DNA of 64,000 nt from Acanthosepion pharaonis (lineage: Eukaryota > Mollusca > Cephalopoda > Sepiida > Sepiidae), in assembly GCA_903632075.3 (NCBI GenBank), contig CAHIKZ030005407.1:3557501-3621500 (forward strand), read 5' to 3'. The position numbers and the translations under genes are program-made. Below the pieces are notes generated by a model. That model made no database searches. It was not told the origin of the DNA and saw only the letters and a program-made list of their open reading frames with translations. Below, one piece after another: positions 20,623-31,480 of this stretch. Numbering within the stretch: position 1 is the stretch's first letter; every line of letters begins with the position of its first letter.

Positions 20623-21112
20623 TCGTGCCATATGTGAAATAAAATGGGATGACAGGGTCAAGAATAATGCAATATTGAAAAAATGTAACATGACCAGCAT
20701 TGAAGCCATTCTAGCAAAGATATAACTTAGGTGGGCTGGTCATGTTGTGAGAGTGGATGAGCATAGGCTTTCAAAAAAAAAGGTTCTGTATGGACAACAA
20801 CCAAACTCCAAGGGTTTAGCTGAACGTCAACTCTTACGCTACAAAGACAAATTGAAAGACAACTTGAAACGTCTCAGCTTTGATCTGAAAACCTGGGAAG
20901 GCCAAGCATCAAATCAAAAGGAGTGGGGTAAGATATATTTCATTGTTTTGAAGGGTTTTGAAGACAGTAGACTGAAGCAGCGTGATCAGTTTCGTCAAGC
21001 TCTGAAGCAGAGACGCCATCAAAATCCTGCTTTAATAAATTTCATCCGTCAGTGTGGCTTTGTCGCCCGCAGCAAGGCTGGGCTTATATCACACTTAAGA
21101 AATCACAAATGA
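20621..21112 (+). pseudogene. LINE ORF2 C-terminal region with terminal zinc finger, truncated
   Basis: A 164-codon frame with one in-frame TAA just before LRWAGHVVRVDEHRLSKKVL-type sequence. LRWAGHV with a following basic block (KVLYGQ...RQLLRYKD...LK) is typical of the region downstream of the reverse transcriptase in many LINE ORF2 proteins. The end has CGFVARSKAGLISHLRNH, which supplies the C...H..H half of a C2H2 finger; the first cysteine pair is incomplete. The 5' side is cut at a (TA)n. Truncation plus the stop make it a pseudogene. Confidence 0.75.
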
Positions 21113-21241
21113 TATATGTTTTTCCTTTAACTGATGTTTTCCACAATAGCCTCTGCTAGCATGCATAAGTGTAAAACGAAAGGTACCATCCAATGCTGAC
21201 CCTCATTCATAGATCACGATAGAAGAGTTCACTATATATAT

Positions 21242-21551
21242 TGTAGCAAATGAGTCGACTTAAACAGTGTAAGGGACGCAACTCTTTCCGTCTGAAAATG
21301 TCTGCAACGCAAAACGATGTACACCAAGCACGGGTGAAATGTTGGTCTGCCAATGTCTCCAAGCAACCCGCATTTATGGAGCCCAGACACACCTCATTAG
21401 CATGTGTGTAACGCGACTTTGCGTGACTGCACGAGACCGTGAATATTAAAAGTCACGGACGCCATTTTGAATCTTTTCTTTCCTTTCTCAACCCACAGGC
21501 CAGGAAGATGCGAGAACGTTTGCGAGGTAGGCCGTTTCTATTTTCCCCACA
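21242..21551 (-). repeat. 3' LTR
   Basis: It begins TGTGGGGAAAATAG and ends CATTTGCTACA on the minus strand (TG...CA ends). Identical to the 5' LTR except for one missing T. It contains a CCGTGA/TCACGG hairpin near 21440-21462. The pol frame runs about 33 codons into it. Confidence 0.95.
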
Positions 21552-22650
21552 CTCCCCCCTGATCTCATGATCACAGAGTTGACAGGGAGGTGGTGATCGC
21601 TTGCGCCGGGTACTTCTTCGAAGAGGGACGCTGCGAGCCTCATCGTTGCTTGTGCTCCTGTCTGAGGTCTGAGGGTCGAAAGACACCGCGTCCCTTGGAA
21701 GGCTACTGATATCCGAGTCACTGCCTGATGGGGCTGGCGTGAACCAGAGCGATGCCTCACTGGTCTCAGATTCCGATTCGCTCTCATCGTCCAGCGGTGG
21801 TTGCAACTGCGTCGACGGACGCAGGTCCTTAACGTGACGGGGCACACCGTCGACCCGTACCGCCTGTGGGCTGATCACCTCAGTGACGCGTCCGATTCCG
21901 TATTTCGTGGTGCACTTGCTGTGCGGATTTTTAATCCAGACGACATCGCCTTTCTTCAGCCTCTCTCCGGTTACTTTCAGTTCCGTCAGTGGGTTGGTTT
22001 CTATGCCCTTCACTCTAACGTGGTACCTATGCAATGTGTCTGCTGGCGCCGTAGAGGGTGAGACATCATCCTTCGGGGTCACGTTGTATAAGTAGACCGC
22101 CTCAGACACCGTGCAGCCCGTTCTGGCTGCGATGGTCTTGACGGTCCTGTGGTTCCGCTCGATGATTCCATTTCCACTCGGTACGTGGGCGCACCGGAAC
22201 CGTAAGTGCACTCCCCAGCCATCCGCAAACTTCTCGAACTGCTCGCTGGTGAATGCGGTGCCATTGTCGGTTAATATCTCCGTTGGGGGCCACGTTCAAG
22301 AAAGATGCTGTTTAACTGACGGATGATAGTGGCTGCATCTTGCCGACGCAGCAGTCGCCATATCGCAAACCTGGATGGACCACAATCAATGAGTGTCAGG
22401 AAATGCTCGCCGTTGTGGTGAGTAACATCTATCGCCAGCCGGCTCCAGTGGTTCCTCACGCTCAGCTGCCCTTTCTTCCAGCGAACGGGTGCTGGGTCTA
22501 TAGACTGGCACGCCACGCAGCTTCTGACCACTCTCCTGACGTCTGTCTTTTTGTACTCCTGGGTCAACCAACTTGGCGAAATACAGTGTCCGCTTGACTC
22601 CAGGGTGCCCACTTTGTTGGTGGACTTCTTTGATTTGATTAAATCGAACG
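21453..22650 (-). pseudogene. Integrase and C-terminal tail of the LTR element
   Basis: Integrase joins the cDNA to host DNA. The zinc-binding part has HQQSGHPGVKRTLYFAKL followed by CVACQS (HHCC). The catalytic core has LAIDVTH (first D), TDNG (second D, 22259-22270) and GIIERNHRTVK (E). After it come a KGDVVWIKNP beta-barrel-like segment, a long acidic/serine stretch, and RRSTRRKRSPPP. At least two frame changes occur (near 22270-22300 and 22560-22620). The last frame stops at 21453, inside the 3' LTR. Confidence 0.88.
21552..21562 (-). other. Polypurine tract
   Basis: On the minus strand AGGGGGGAG sits directly before the 3' LTR, the expected position for plus-strand DNA priming. Confidence 0.85.
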
Positions 22651-22689
22651 GGACTCACGGACGCAGCGCAGGCTGGTTGCACGGGCTCA

Positions 22690-23382
22690 ATGGCTTTCTT
22701 AGCGGCGTCAAGCCACCTTTGCGGCACCCTCGTTAAACAATCTGCTTTGTTGAGGCTAGATTTGACCAGGGACACCTCCATTGTCAGTGCGTACTCTTGC
22801 ACTAAATTCACGATCGTGTCGAGCCGTCGTCGGATAAGCATCTCGCTGGTGGCTTTAGTCCGCACCCTGGCCCTCCCGGTCAAGGTATCAGAGATCCACT
22901 TATAAACGCAAGCGGAATCAGTGAACAGACGCAGGGTGGTCGACTTCAGAGGATCGCCAAGTTGATCCCCTTGATGACAGCATCGAGCTCCGCTAGGTTT
23001 ATGTGCTGGGAGTCCTTTCTGGACGTAACCAGCAAGCATCTTCTACTACGGCTCCATCGTGAACTATCGATACGCCGGTTGCAAGAGAGCTTGCGTCAAC
23101 CCACACACAGAGGTCTTGGCTGTCAACGCACCATCTGCCCCGCGCTGGGTCTTCCTTGCGTACTCTAGCGAGGACCTCCTTCATCATGGTGTTGAGAGGG
23201 GCGTCGTGAACTTCATCATCCCATCCAGTGGTGACGTCAGATGCTCTCCGCTTGATAAACGCCACCGCAACACGCAGCCAGCCACCTACAGGAAGGTGTC
23301 CAACTAACTTGAGCACAAGGAAAATATGCTTCGCCGCGTGACAACGGAGGGCATGTCTGGGAGTTCGCTTCCCCGTTTCCAA
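22690..23382 (-). pseudogene. RNase H domain of the LTR element
   Basis: RNase H removes RNA from RNA/DNA hybrids during reverse transcription. The first catalytic aspartate is in CVWVDASSLATGVS, the glutamate in NLAELDAV, and the next aspartate in LFTDSACVYKW. SLNKADCLTRVPQRW marks the end of the domain before the integrase. A frame change falls near 23000-23030, splitting the domain. Confidence 0.85.
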
Positions 23383-23960
23383 TACAGGACGTCATCTTCT
23401 CCCCAGACCTGCAAACCAAGCACCCGTGCACCATCCTGTAGTCTCTCCGGTTCCTTGCTGAGGAGGCCAAAGTTGTAGAGATGCTCCTTCACGCGCGCCG
23501 CAGATATGACTCCCTCGTTCACGTACACGTCATCAATATATGCAGATGTTGCCCGCTGTATGCGCTCATCCTTCGTTAGAATGGCGTCAACAATCATCTG
23601 CATAATCGATGGCGCCACATTGAGTCCAAACCCCATGCGGGTCAGGCAATACCGTTGCCCCTTGATAAGCACGGTTTGATAGGGCCACAGTGATTGGTGC
23701 ACACGCACTTGAAGGTATGCCTTTCGAAGATCCAGCACAGATACATTTGATCCTGCTTGTCGCCATTCCCTTAGCTTCTCGGTACACACGTCCGCGCGGG
23801 CAGTAAAAGGGTCCACGTGCTCGTTCAGTTCTCGATAGTCGAGCACCGGCCTCACCTTTTTGTTTGTTGTGCTGGAGAACCGCCATTAGCGGGATCAGGC
23901 CCTTTGGGGCCCCAATTCCTTCTCTGGATAAGGAACCAACCACCCGTTATTAATCCAGGC
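23304..23960 (-). pseudogene. Reverse transcriptase of the LTR element
   Basis: MRPVLDYRELN (motif 2 region), VLDLRKAYLQVRV (catalytic aspartate), GFGLNVAPSIMQ, and YIDDVYV (the DD pair; YIDD in place of the more common YVDD) appear in order, followed by LGLQVW. Spacing matches Ty3/gypsy polymerases. A frame change near 23850-23900 separates it from the N-terminal part. Confidence 0.9.
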
Positions 23961-24178
23961 TCGCAATTCCTTGTCGTACTCCGCACGAGCTCGGGGGGAT
24001 CTTATACTCCGGCACACTGTTGTACAGCTTCTCTGGCGGTTGATCGTCTGACCATTTCCAAGATACCGTCCAGGACTTTGTGCGCTGGTCGAACTCCGCA
24101 CGAAAGTCAGGCCGTTCCAGCTCCATTGCTGCACTTAGAGCTAGACCTGTTTCAGTGAAACGCGCCCGACCCTCTTCG

Positions 24179-24585
24179 TCAACACGGACACCACCCAATT
24201 TTTTTGATGACGTCCATTCCCAGGAGCAGATCATAGCCGAGCAGCCCTCCGTCCACGACCAGGGCTTGTACAGCTACTGCAGGCCCATCGCCGATGCTTG
24301 CGCGGATGACGCTCACTCCACAAGAGGTTAGCGAGCCCCCGCCAACAGTCAGAACTGGAATATTTTCTTGTCCCACGTGTCACAACATGCCTTGCGCACA
24401 AGGGTCTGGGTGCACCCGGTGTCAACAAGCGCGAAGCGCTCACGCCCGTTAATCCGCACGCTCACTGCGGGTAGCGCCTTGTTCAGCGGCGATCTGGGGA
24501 GAAGACTGGCGCTGTAGCTTACTCCCCTTGCCCGTTTCCCGGACAGCTTCTTGCTACGTGGCCCAGCTTGTCGCACCTGTAGCAA
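24179..24585 (-). pseudogene. Aspartic protease of the LTR element
   Basis: FALVDTGCTQTLV carries the DTG catalytic triad of retropepsins. A flap-like region follows in the next frame, ending with LLGYDLLLGMDVIKK, where LLGMDV is the usual C-terminal hydrophobic-glycine motif. A frame change near 24350 divides the two parts. The domain would cleave the gag-pol polyprotein. Confidence 0.88.
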
Positions 24586-25216
24586 CGCATACGTCTCCGT
24601 GTTCCTCGGTTATGCGTATCCTTCGCACGGCTTCGGCAGTCTTTGGAGAAGTGGTTCAGTCCGCCACACTTATAGCACCTTATGTCCTCAGTTGGCGGTG
24701 CGGGTGCTTCCACAGCTGCTGATGCCGGCTCCGCGTCATCTTTTAGAATATTCCGGGCTCTGGCCAGTAATTCGTCTAGCCCCAGCTCATTGAGCCTTGA
24801 CGATGCTCGTAGCAGTCGACTTGCGTTGTCTGGGAGTCCTGCCAGAAAGGCGCATCCTAGGATTTGGTCGCTTGCTCCACCGAACGGTGCGGCCAGCTTC
24901 CTCAAATCGGCCAGAAAGACATCTACTGTTTCATCCGGTCCAAGCCGTCGTTCGGTAAACTGCCTCCAGGCGACAAAGGGGTCCGCACCAAATGCTGCGT
25001 ATAGAGCTTGTTTTATTTCCTCCAAGTCTGCGTCATCCCTTAGCTGCTGATACACAGCGTAAGCTCCTTTGGTGAGTCTAAGAGGATAACCAGTGCGGGA
25101 TCTTTAATTTTACACAGCCGGCAGACCCGCTCGGCCTTTTCCCACCACTCGACCACAGACGGGCCAGCGGGGGAGCCGTCGAACTCTGGTATTAACTTCA
25201 AGTCGAATCTGTCCAT
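24519..25216 (-). pseudogene. gag of the LTR element with two CCHC knuckles
   Basis: The likely start ATG is at 25216-25214, only 24 nt after the 5' LTR. The first 45 codons read as a capsid-like N-terminus (EWWEKAERVCRLCKI), then a one-base frameshift near 25085. The main frame continues as a helical capsid domain with AWRQFTERRLGPDETVDVFL, then two zinc knuckles: CYKCGGLNHFSKDC and CYRCDKLGHVARSC. Length is about 230 codons. The frame overlaps the protease frame at its end. Confidence 0.88.
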
Positions 25217-25240
25217 GCTGTAATAATTGCCGAAATAGCT

Positions 25241-25551
25241 TGTAGCAAATGAGTCGACTTAAACAGTGTAAGGGACGCAACTCTTTTCCGTCTGAAAATG
25301 TCTGCAACGCAAAACGATGTACACCAAGCACGGGTGAAATGTTGGTCTGCCAATGTCTCCAAGCAACCCGCATTTATGGAGCCCAGACACACCTCATTAG
25401 CATGTGTGTAACGCGACTTTGCGTGACTGCACGAGACCGTGAATATTAAAAGTCACGGACGCCATTTTGAATCTTTTCTTTCCTTTCTCAACCCACAGGC
25501 CAGGAAGATGCGAGAACGTTTGCGAGGTAGGCCGTTTCTATTTTCCCCACA
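25241..25551 (-). repeat. 5' LTR
   Basis: 311 bp, TG...CA ends, one base longer than the 3' LTR. The adjacent downstream sequence on the minus strand (AGCTATTTCGGCAATT) does not start with TGG, so an ordinary tRNA-3'-end primer site is not evident. Confidence 0.95.
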
Positions 25552-25576
25552 TATATATATATATATTCACTTTTAT

Positions 25577-25620
<44 letters not shown>

Positions 25621-25660
25621 CTTTTATACAATATATATATATTCACTTTTATACAAAAAT
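25552..25660. repeat. (TA)n with repeated ATTCACTTTTATACAA
   Basis: TA tracts alternate three times with the block ATTCACTTTTATACAA. Confidence 0.9.
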
Positions 25661-25839
25661 GTTTGCATTTTTTTTATCTCCACCACTAGCTATGTGATAA
25701 ACAGCAGAACATACTGAACACCATAGCCTTGATTGTTAATCAGTCTATGAGAAGGAAAAATAGCGATGGGTAGAAATAGTGTAACGGCTTAGTCTCCCAG
25801 TTGGCTATATTTAGTGGCCAAAGTATCAAAGATGCCGTG

Positions 25840-25866
25840 AAGAGGCAACCGGTAGACTTGTCGGTG

Positions 25867-25910
<44 letters not shown>
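25840..25910 (+). repeat. (TA)n with a possible hammerhead-SINE fragment
   Basis: AGAGGCAACCGG followed by TGTC and (TA)n resembles the segment between B box and tail of the hammerhead SINE at 6793-6960 (there AGAGGCAACCGGATGTC). The ribozyme core is missing. Confidence 0.35.
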
Positions 25911-25914
<4 letters not shown>

Positions 25915-27160
25915 CAGTTACCTTTTCAGGGACATTCCCCATTCAAATTGTTAACCCCCATTTGGGGTTGTGCCTCAGTTGCACCCAAATGTTGTTATTA
26001 ATATTGATTTTCGAGTGGGCTGACTTTAAACTTAAACTGCTTCAAATGAACGGCAGAAATTCCCAGTAATAAAAGACCCGGCCAAAGACCGGTTATACTG
26101 CTAGTTAAGATTATAAAGTACGAAGTTCTATTTATATCACAGTGATATAAACAAAAGTTCCTACATTATATTCTTAATTATAGGTTAAAAGTGAATTCGC
26201 TTTACAACATTTCATTTAAAGTTGCATTTTCCACCAAAACATCAAAAAAAAAAAAAAAAAATACGAGTATTAGCTCTGGTTTGTGTGAAAGTTCTTAACT
26301 TCGTTTAGATTTTCAAATCATATATACTGTAAAGCTAACGTTAAAGTATTGAGACTTATAGCTAACCTCGTTGTAACCTGTAGGTTAACGGAGGTCGTGT
26401 ACTGAACAAAACAAAAATTGTTTAAAAAATAGATGAACAAAAAGTCAAACAAAATAAGATAGAAATAATTGTCTTATCGGTAGCATCTTTCGTGTAGATA
26501 AAATTTCAATGAATTTAATTAAAAGCCTATGTAAATAATGAAAGAAAAGCTGAACTTACTCTGCTGGTGAATTCGTGAGTGAGGTGTATTGTCTACGATA
26601 AATCCGTCTATGTCACGGAACGCTAATTGTAGCGCCCCTTCTCAATGTCAGTCTGCGGTGAAAGAGGAATAGTCTCTTTGAATGTACAGTACGCTTGCTC
26701 CTAGCATTTTTTTCTACGCGTACCCATAAGCTGAAAAGTAGTTACTTCCGCTGATAGGGCTTTCAACGCATGCGTGTCTGGCAAAAATGTTTAACGCCTG
26801 CTACTATCGTACTGCAACAGCCCCATAGCAAGGGGAATAATTGGAAACCATTCAAAAGATTCAAAAATTAATAATATTCTCAATAATATCATCATTGCCA
26901 TTACTAACACTAAAAATACACTGCATTGGAAACTTTTGAATGTTGTCAGTTATGTAAGGGAAAACCGTGGATTTCTTCATAGTAATAAAAAATGCAGTAA
27001 AGTATTTGATATTTTATTCGGTTCACTTCGACAGAAAACAAACAAACAAAAACAAGCTACGTTGAATCAGTCAGTTATGTGATACACGCTCAGGCGATCA
27101 TGTATCTATCGATACATGACTGACGATGTAGATTTTTTTTCCCTGCAGTAGATTGCCATT
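25911..27160. other. No recognised feature
   Basis: AT-rich DNA with one A run (26246-26262). No coding, RNA or strong repeat signal. Confidence 0.4.
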
Positions 27161-27164
27161 TCTT

Positions 27165-27345
27165 TCTTCGGTAGACCAGTTGCCATTCAAGGCTATAGAA
27201 CCCGGTCTGTCCTGCTATATCTGGGTTGAGGGAGAAGAGGATTCATACCTTTCCCAGGGGTATTAAAGTGAACGTAATGGATCAGACTGGATTTTGAACT
27301 CGGTTCTTCGAGCCGCTATCCATTACTCTACCGTGCTTCCTCGAA
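27165..27345 (-). mobile_element. tRNA-derived SINE, family S3
   Basis: Minus strand: A-box GGTAGAGTAATGGATAGCGG, B-box-like GAGTTCAAAATCC, then GGGAAAGGTATGAATCC, CTCTTCTCCC, AGCAGGACAGACCGGG, TATAGCCTTGAATGGCAACT. Confidence 0.8.
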
Positions 27346-27349
27346 TAGT

Positions 27350-28020
27350 AAATTGATAAATTATTGACAAAAGTTTAAAGGTCATTCTGCACAAAATATC
27401 GACTTGTATATGAGTATATAGACAGCTAAAGATTCTTATAAGATGTTCAAAAGAGAAATTAATTTTGCTTTTCGTTTAGAGAGTTAATTACCATAAAACT
27501 CAAAAAAATCCTTTCCTTTTCCGTCTCTCTTCCTTTTTCCCTCTCTCTGTGTCTCTCTTAGCCACTACATTTAATTCATTGTGTCCAATAATTTAGAAGA
27601 TTTTAATTTTTATGCATCATCGGCACATTTGATTAGCTATTTTAAAATTTATTTTTTTTTAATTTTTACTTTCGTCGAGTTTTTTTAGATTCTAATTTGA
27701 TGACAGATTTAAATGACCATTTATTCATGAAATTAGCAAGGAAGCGGAGGAGGAGAAAATAGGAAACGCATTTCCTGTGAAATTGATACCCCGTTTAAAA
27801 ATAGAAGCAAATTATAGCAACAAATAATAAGCAAAAAATATATTCTTTTTTCTCTGCCGCATTGAAGTATTTATAAACAGAAGCATTGAATATTTCTGAG
27901 ATATGGAATATATTATCATCATTACCATCTTCAACATTATTATTATTATTTTTATTTCCTTTGATTTCTGGCGTTTACACATTTCTTTCCGGGTCCCGCT
28001 CAGGGACCTAAGGTTAAAAA
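27350..28020. other. No recognised feature
   Basis: AT-rich DNA with pyrimidine runs at 27510-27560. Nothing assigned. Confidence 0.4.
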
Positions 28021-28025
28021 TGGCG

Positions 28026-28225
28026 TCATGACACTTTCCACTGACAAAAAAAAAAAAAATACATAGACCTTCGTAAAGTGTGGGCTGTACTTGTCAGAAC
28101 AATTTTTTGTATTTCTTTGAGACATGGACTTCCAGGAATCCCTTCGATTAGTCTACTGGAATCTTTTTCAGCCATACCTAGGGCTTCAACTATAACAGGG
28201 ATTGTTGATGTTCCCATGTGCCACA

Positions 28226-28226
<1 letters not shown>
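28026..28226 (-). pseudogene. R2-type LINE ORF C-terminus, fragment 2
   Basis: The minus frame reads STIPVIVEALGMAEKDSSRL, then IQKIVLTSTAHTLRRSM. This is the terminal VIGALG...IQK...TAHILR block of endonuclease-bearing non-LTR proteins of the R2 group. It is cut on its N-terminal side at the (TTA)n of 28226-28274, so only the very end remains. Confidence 0.7.

Positions 28227-28274
<48 letters not shown>
28226..28274. repeat. (TTA)n microsatellite
   Basis: About 16 TTA units. Confidence 0.95.
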
Positions 28275-28309
28275 TTCTCAGTTAATATCTTAATATATGA
28301 TAATATCTG

Positions 28310-28620
28310 GATAGCGGGTTACAACAAGCAGTCTTAGGTATCAAGCAATTTTTCCTCTGACTCTGTGTTCCTCACTTCTCAGATTATTCTTGTCATTTCT
28401 AAGAGACTTCCTTTCTGTAAAAGATCCATTGAGAAATCAATTCCAGTTTTCTTTATCCACATCTCCATTCTATCAGTCACTGTACCAAACGCACCAATAA
28501 CAACTGGTATGACTGACCTTCTTAACTTTCAAAGTATTCCGATTTCAAACTTCAAAGCAACATAGATGGTTACTTACCTCAGACAGGGAGCACCTTTCGT
28601 AGAATACGTACAGTGCCAAC
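28310..28620 (-). pseudogene. R2-type LINE ORF C-terminus, fragment 3
   Basis: Minus-strand sequence reads VIPVVIGAFGTVTDRMEMWI, then LLQKGSLLEMTRIIREV. It is a second independent copy of the same protein end, in the same orientation as its neighbours. Confidence 0.7.
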
Positions 28621-28649
28621 CAAGGCAGACTTCTGAATTGATGTGATAC

Positions 28650-30015
28650 TAGGCTTTATTCCGATTCTGTCAATGTGGGACTTTTATTATAATTACGCTT
28701 TGATATCTTCTCCGACTCTTACGTTTCGGTTGGGTGCTGATATCCACACATAACAGTTTCCTCAGTACACTAGCTGTACGTGCCTACTCCCAATGATGTT
28801 AACTATATACAAGTTGTACTCTGATGTAGAACAATTTCGGGAAATGGTCCCGAGTGCGCCAACCACAAAAGGGACAATTTCACCTGCTCTTTGGTAAATT
28901 TGCCCTTTCTTTCTCTGTACCTCTGTATTTTCGCCTGCTGTGTCTTCACGATGTTCTTATCATAAAGTACAGTAACATCTATAGGTGTCTATTCAAGGCT
29001 GCTCTTGTGCACAAGTGTATGTCAGGGCGGTTACTCTCCAAGCGCTTGTCAGTCAAAATAGTTGTATCCCACATGATCTTCATTCTCAGCTATTGACTGT
29101 CGTGAATTCTCGTATCACCTCTCTCTGTACACGAGGCCATACTTCCTGCATAGTTCCAAGTTTATTTTGAAAGCTATTTTTCATGGCGTCGTCTGTACTC
29201 TTTCCGTGGCAGGGGAGTGCAGCCATTGACGATGTGCTACACGCTTTAAACAGCTTTTCTACATAACCGCTGCATGGGTAAATCAGCTGTTCTAACAATA
29301 GAGGCTATGTGCCGTGTTTCTTCAAGACCTAGACGATCTTGGCTCTTCACAATTTCCTGTCGTTTTAACTCTTAGTAAGATATGTCTTTTTTCTATCTTT
29401 CCGAATCTCTCTTCTGCCAATCATGTACACAAGTTTGTTATGCTATGAGCAGTTTTTCTGTCTCTTTTGCTTTCAATATATCCTGTCATGGAATTTGTAC
29501 ATAAAGCTTGTTCTTGAACTACATAGATCTTCCCTTCGGTTTCTTTCTTCAAGAACAAGTTCCTAAGGCCGCTCCGTGATTCCGCATCTGCCATCTCTTG
29601 GGTTTCCTTGGTAAATGCTCAGTACAACGTATTTTCCTTCCATGCATCGACCTTCTAATCATACTCTTCTCGCAATCTTCTAATGACATTTTCTAACTCC
29701 ACAATGACCTTTTCTTTTAGCGTACATTTTAGCAATCCCTCCTGGTTATTCTGTAAATACTCGTACAAGGGTTTACATTCTGATGTTACTCACTCTCTTA
29801 GCCCAATCAAACCACCTCCATACTCTTTTCAGAGTAGGTAAGTCCTAGCCACATTACATCGAGAATGTAAGCTCCTTTTCATAGTCAGTATCTTCCTCGT
29901 TATTCCGTCGAAGTTTGCTAGGCTCTCCATAATCCATTCAAGAACGTCTGTACCATACCTCACACCTCCTAAGCACTGATGCCTGAAAACAGATTTCCAC
30001 CCTTCTACTCGCCTA
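28650..30015 (-). pseudogene. R2-type LINE ORF, thumb to C-terminal endonuclease region, decayed
   Basis: Reading minus: RKILTMKRSLHSRCNVARTYL followed by KEYGGGLIGL (29,950-29,790) matches the post-polymerase block usually seen as RKLLTxHGAxHPRxxVDRLYxPRxxGGRGLI. ALPCHGKSTDDAM (near 29,200) matches the PLHGQ block. EIVPFVVGALGTISRNC (near 28,850) matches the VPxVIGALG end after the restriction-like endonuclease. Many stops and shifts occur. The polymerase core upstream of 30015 is absent, so this is a 5'-truncated copy. Confidence 0.65.
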
Positions 30016-30051
30016 TTAAACCCTAGCTATGAAAAGAAGAGATAAACTCAT

Positions 30052-30440
30052 TTGTTTTAATCATTTTACACCCAGTAAGGCAATAAAGCCACTAAGACGC
30101 AAGATGTTACGTAGTGTTATAGAATATGAGACATTATAGAATAGGAGAGATAACAATAAAAGAACAAGAATTAAGAAGACACAATATAACGACTGACATT
30201 GCATTTAAATTAAAAAAAAAATAAAAGCTGACTGGGAAACAAGAGTCAAGAAGAGAGTTCCACAAGCGAGAAGTGCGATAGAAGAAACGGTTAGCATAGA
30301 ACGTACGGTGGTTACTTATAGCCATTCCAACTGAAAAATGACGAGACCTTACTGCGAAGATAGTATTGCGCCTAAATTCATAAATTGGACCAATCACCAA
30401 GGAATATTTATAGAAAAGGCACAGGGAAGCTACGTAATGG
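30052..30440 (-). pseudogene. CR1/Jockey-type LINE 3' end, copy 1
   Basis: The minus frame has YANRFFYRTSRLWNSLLDSC followed by FP, the usual C-terminal FFPRTxRLWNSLP...FP motif of CR1/Jockey-type ORF2 proteins. It is preceded by an EFRRN...RHFSVGMAISNHR block. The 3' UTR ends with CTTGCGTCTTAGTGGC. Two further copies are at 41685-42010 and 49158-49400. Confidence 0.75.
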
Positions 30441-30945
30441 CGGTAGGGAAGTAACTGAAACCAAGATGCCAGGTAAGGACAAGTAACGTTCTTCTTCGGA
30501 TTTTATCAAGAATCTTTAAATATATAGCAGGAACAGCAGACCAGATGCTTCAGCAATATTCAAACCCAGTTTGAATGCTATACTTACAAATATGTAAGGT
30601 AGAATCTGGCGAGAAAAATTATCTAGCACGACACAGTAAACTAACTTTCCTCGCGGCAAACCTAGCAATTATTTCAATATAATCTTTCCACTTCATGTCA
30701 GGGGAAAATGTTATTCCGAGAAGGCGCAATGAGTTGCTCTCCTAGAATTAGAATCAGACATGATAATGGAAGTTAAAAGTGTTCTCTCAGACTATTAAAA
30801 TAGAGTAGTTTCATTTTGGCGTCGTTAAAACAAACAAACCATTCCTTGCCCCAGCTAACAACAAATTGCATGTCATTTCTTAGTTCAGCTGCCAATTTAA
30901 TCTTATCATACCGTATCATATTTTTTTAAGTCTATTTGTGCGAAA
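30441..30945. other. Probable continuation of the LINE relic; nothing firm
   Basis: Weak minus-strand coding character and no recognisable motif. It may be the decayed polymerase region of the element at 30052-30440. Confidence 0.3.
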
Positions 30946-30949
30946 GAGA

Positions 30950-31028
30950 ATAAAAAGGCCTCGGTTGGAATTTGAACTCGACACGCCAATCTTATATTCC
31001 GTGCCGATAACCGCAACGGTATGTACGC
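30950..31028 (-). mobile_element. tRNA-like SINE head
   Basis: On the minus strand TTGCGGTTATCGGCACGG precedes a B box, GAGTTCAAATTCC, at tRNA spacing. The body downstream is not clearly related to S1 or S3. Confidence 0.5.
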
Positions 31029-31309
31029 AACTACCAGTTTATTATTCGAGTCTTAACTCTAGTAGTGCATGGTGACTTACATTGGAGACTAAGTGACAGC
31101 AAGTCTTCTCAGTACTCCAGCACTCTTCTTTGTAGACTTGCTGTCACTTGAACTTCAGTATATGCCCCAATTAGAACTTTTTAGAACATCCAATGATTCA
31201 GCCATGAATCCCGTGAGCCCTTAGTGTCGTAGGGGTGCCACTCCTACTTTAGTCGCAGCAGCGATGCAACCTGACAGATCCGAACCCTCTCAAGGCTACT
31301 CTGAGTTTT

Positions 31310-31480
31310 CCTTCTAGACCTGTTGCTAACCAAGGCTATAGGGCCCAATATTTCCGGCTATTTACGCATAGGTGTGGGGGGGGGGAAGAGATGGATTCAT
31401 ACTTTTCTAAAGTATTGCAGCAGATAAGTGAATGTAATGAACTCGACTGGAATTCGAACTTGACTCTCCAAGTGATTCAA
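31310..31480 (-). mobile_element. tRNA-derived SINE, family S3, diverged
   Basis: Minus strand: GAGTTCGAATTCCAGTCG-like B-box region, CATTCACTTATCTGC, AAGTATGAATCC, and TATAGCCTTGGTTAGCAAC. A G run (31376-31385 on plus) sits where other copies have the CTCCC block. Confidence 0.7.

Larger units (their letters stand above)
21242..25551 (-). mobile_element. Ty3/gypsy-type LTR retrotransposon, near full length, frameshifted
   Basis: A 4.3-kb element bounded by two LTRs (310 and 311 bp) that differ by one T in a homopolymer. It is flanked by a 5-bp TSD, TATAT (21237-21241 and 25552-25556), inside TA-rich DNA. Minus-strand order is gag with two zinc knuckles, aspartic protease, reverse transcriptase, RNase H and integrase, i.e. 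the Ty3/gypsy order. No envelope frame was seen. The element is far more GC-rich than its surroundings. At least six single-base frame changes break the coding region, so this copy would not make the full polyprotein as it stands. Confidence 0.93.
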
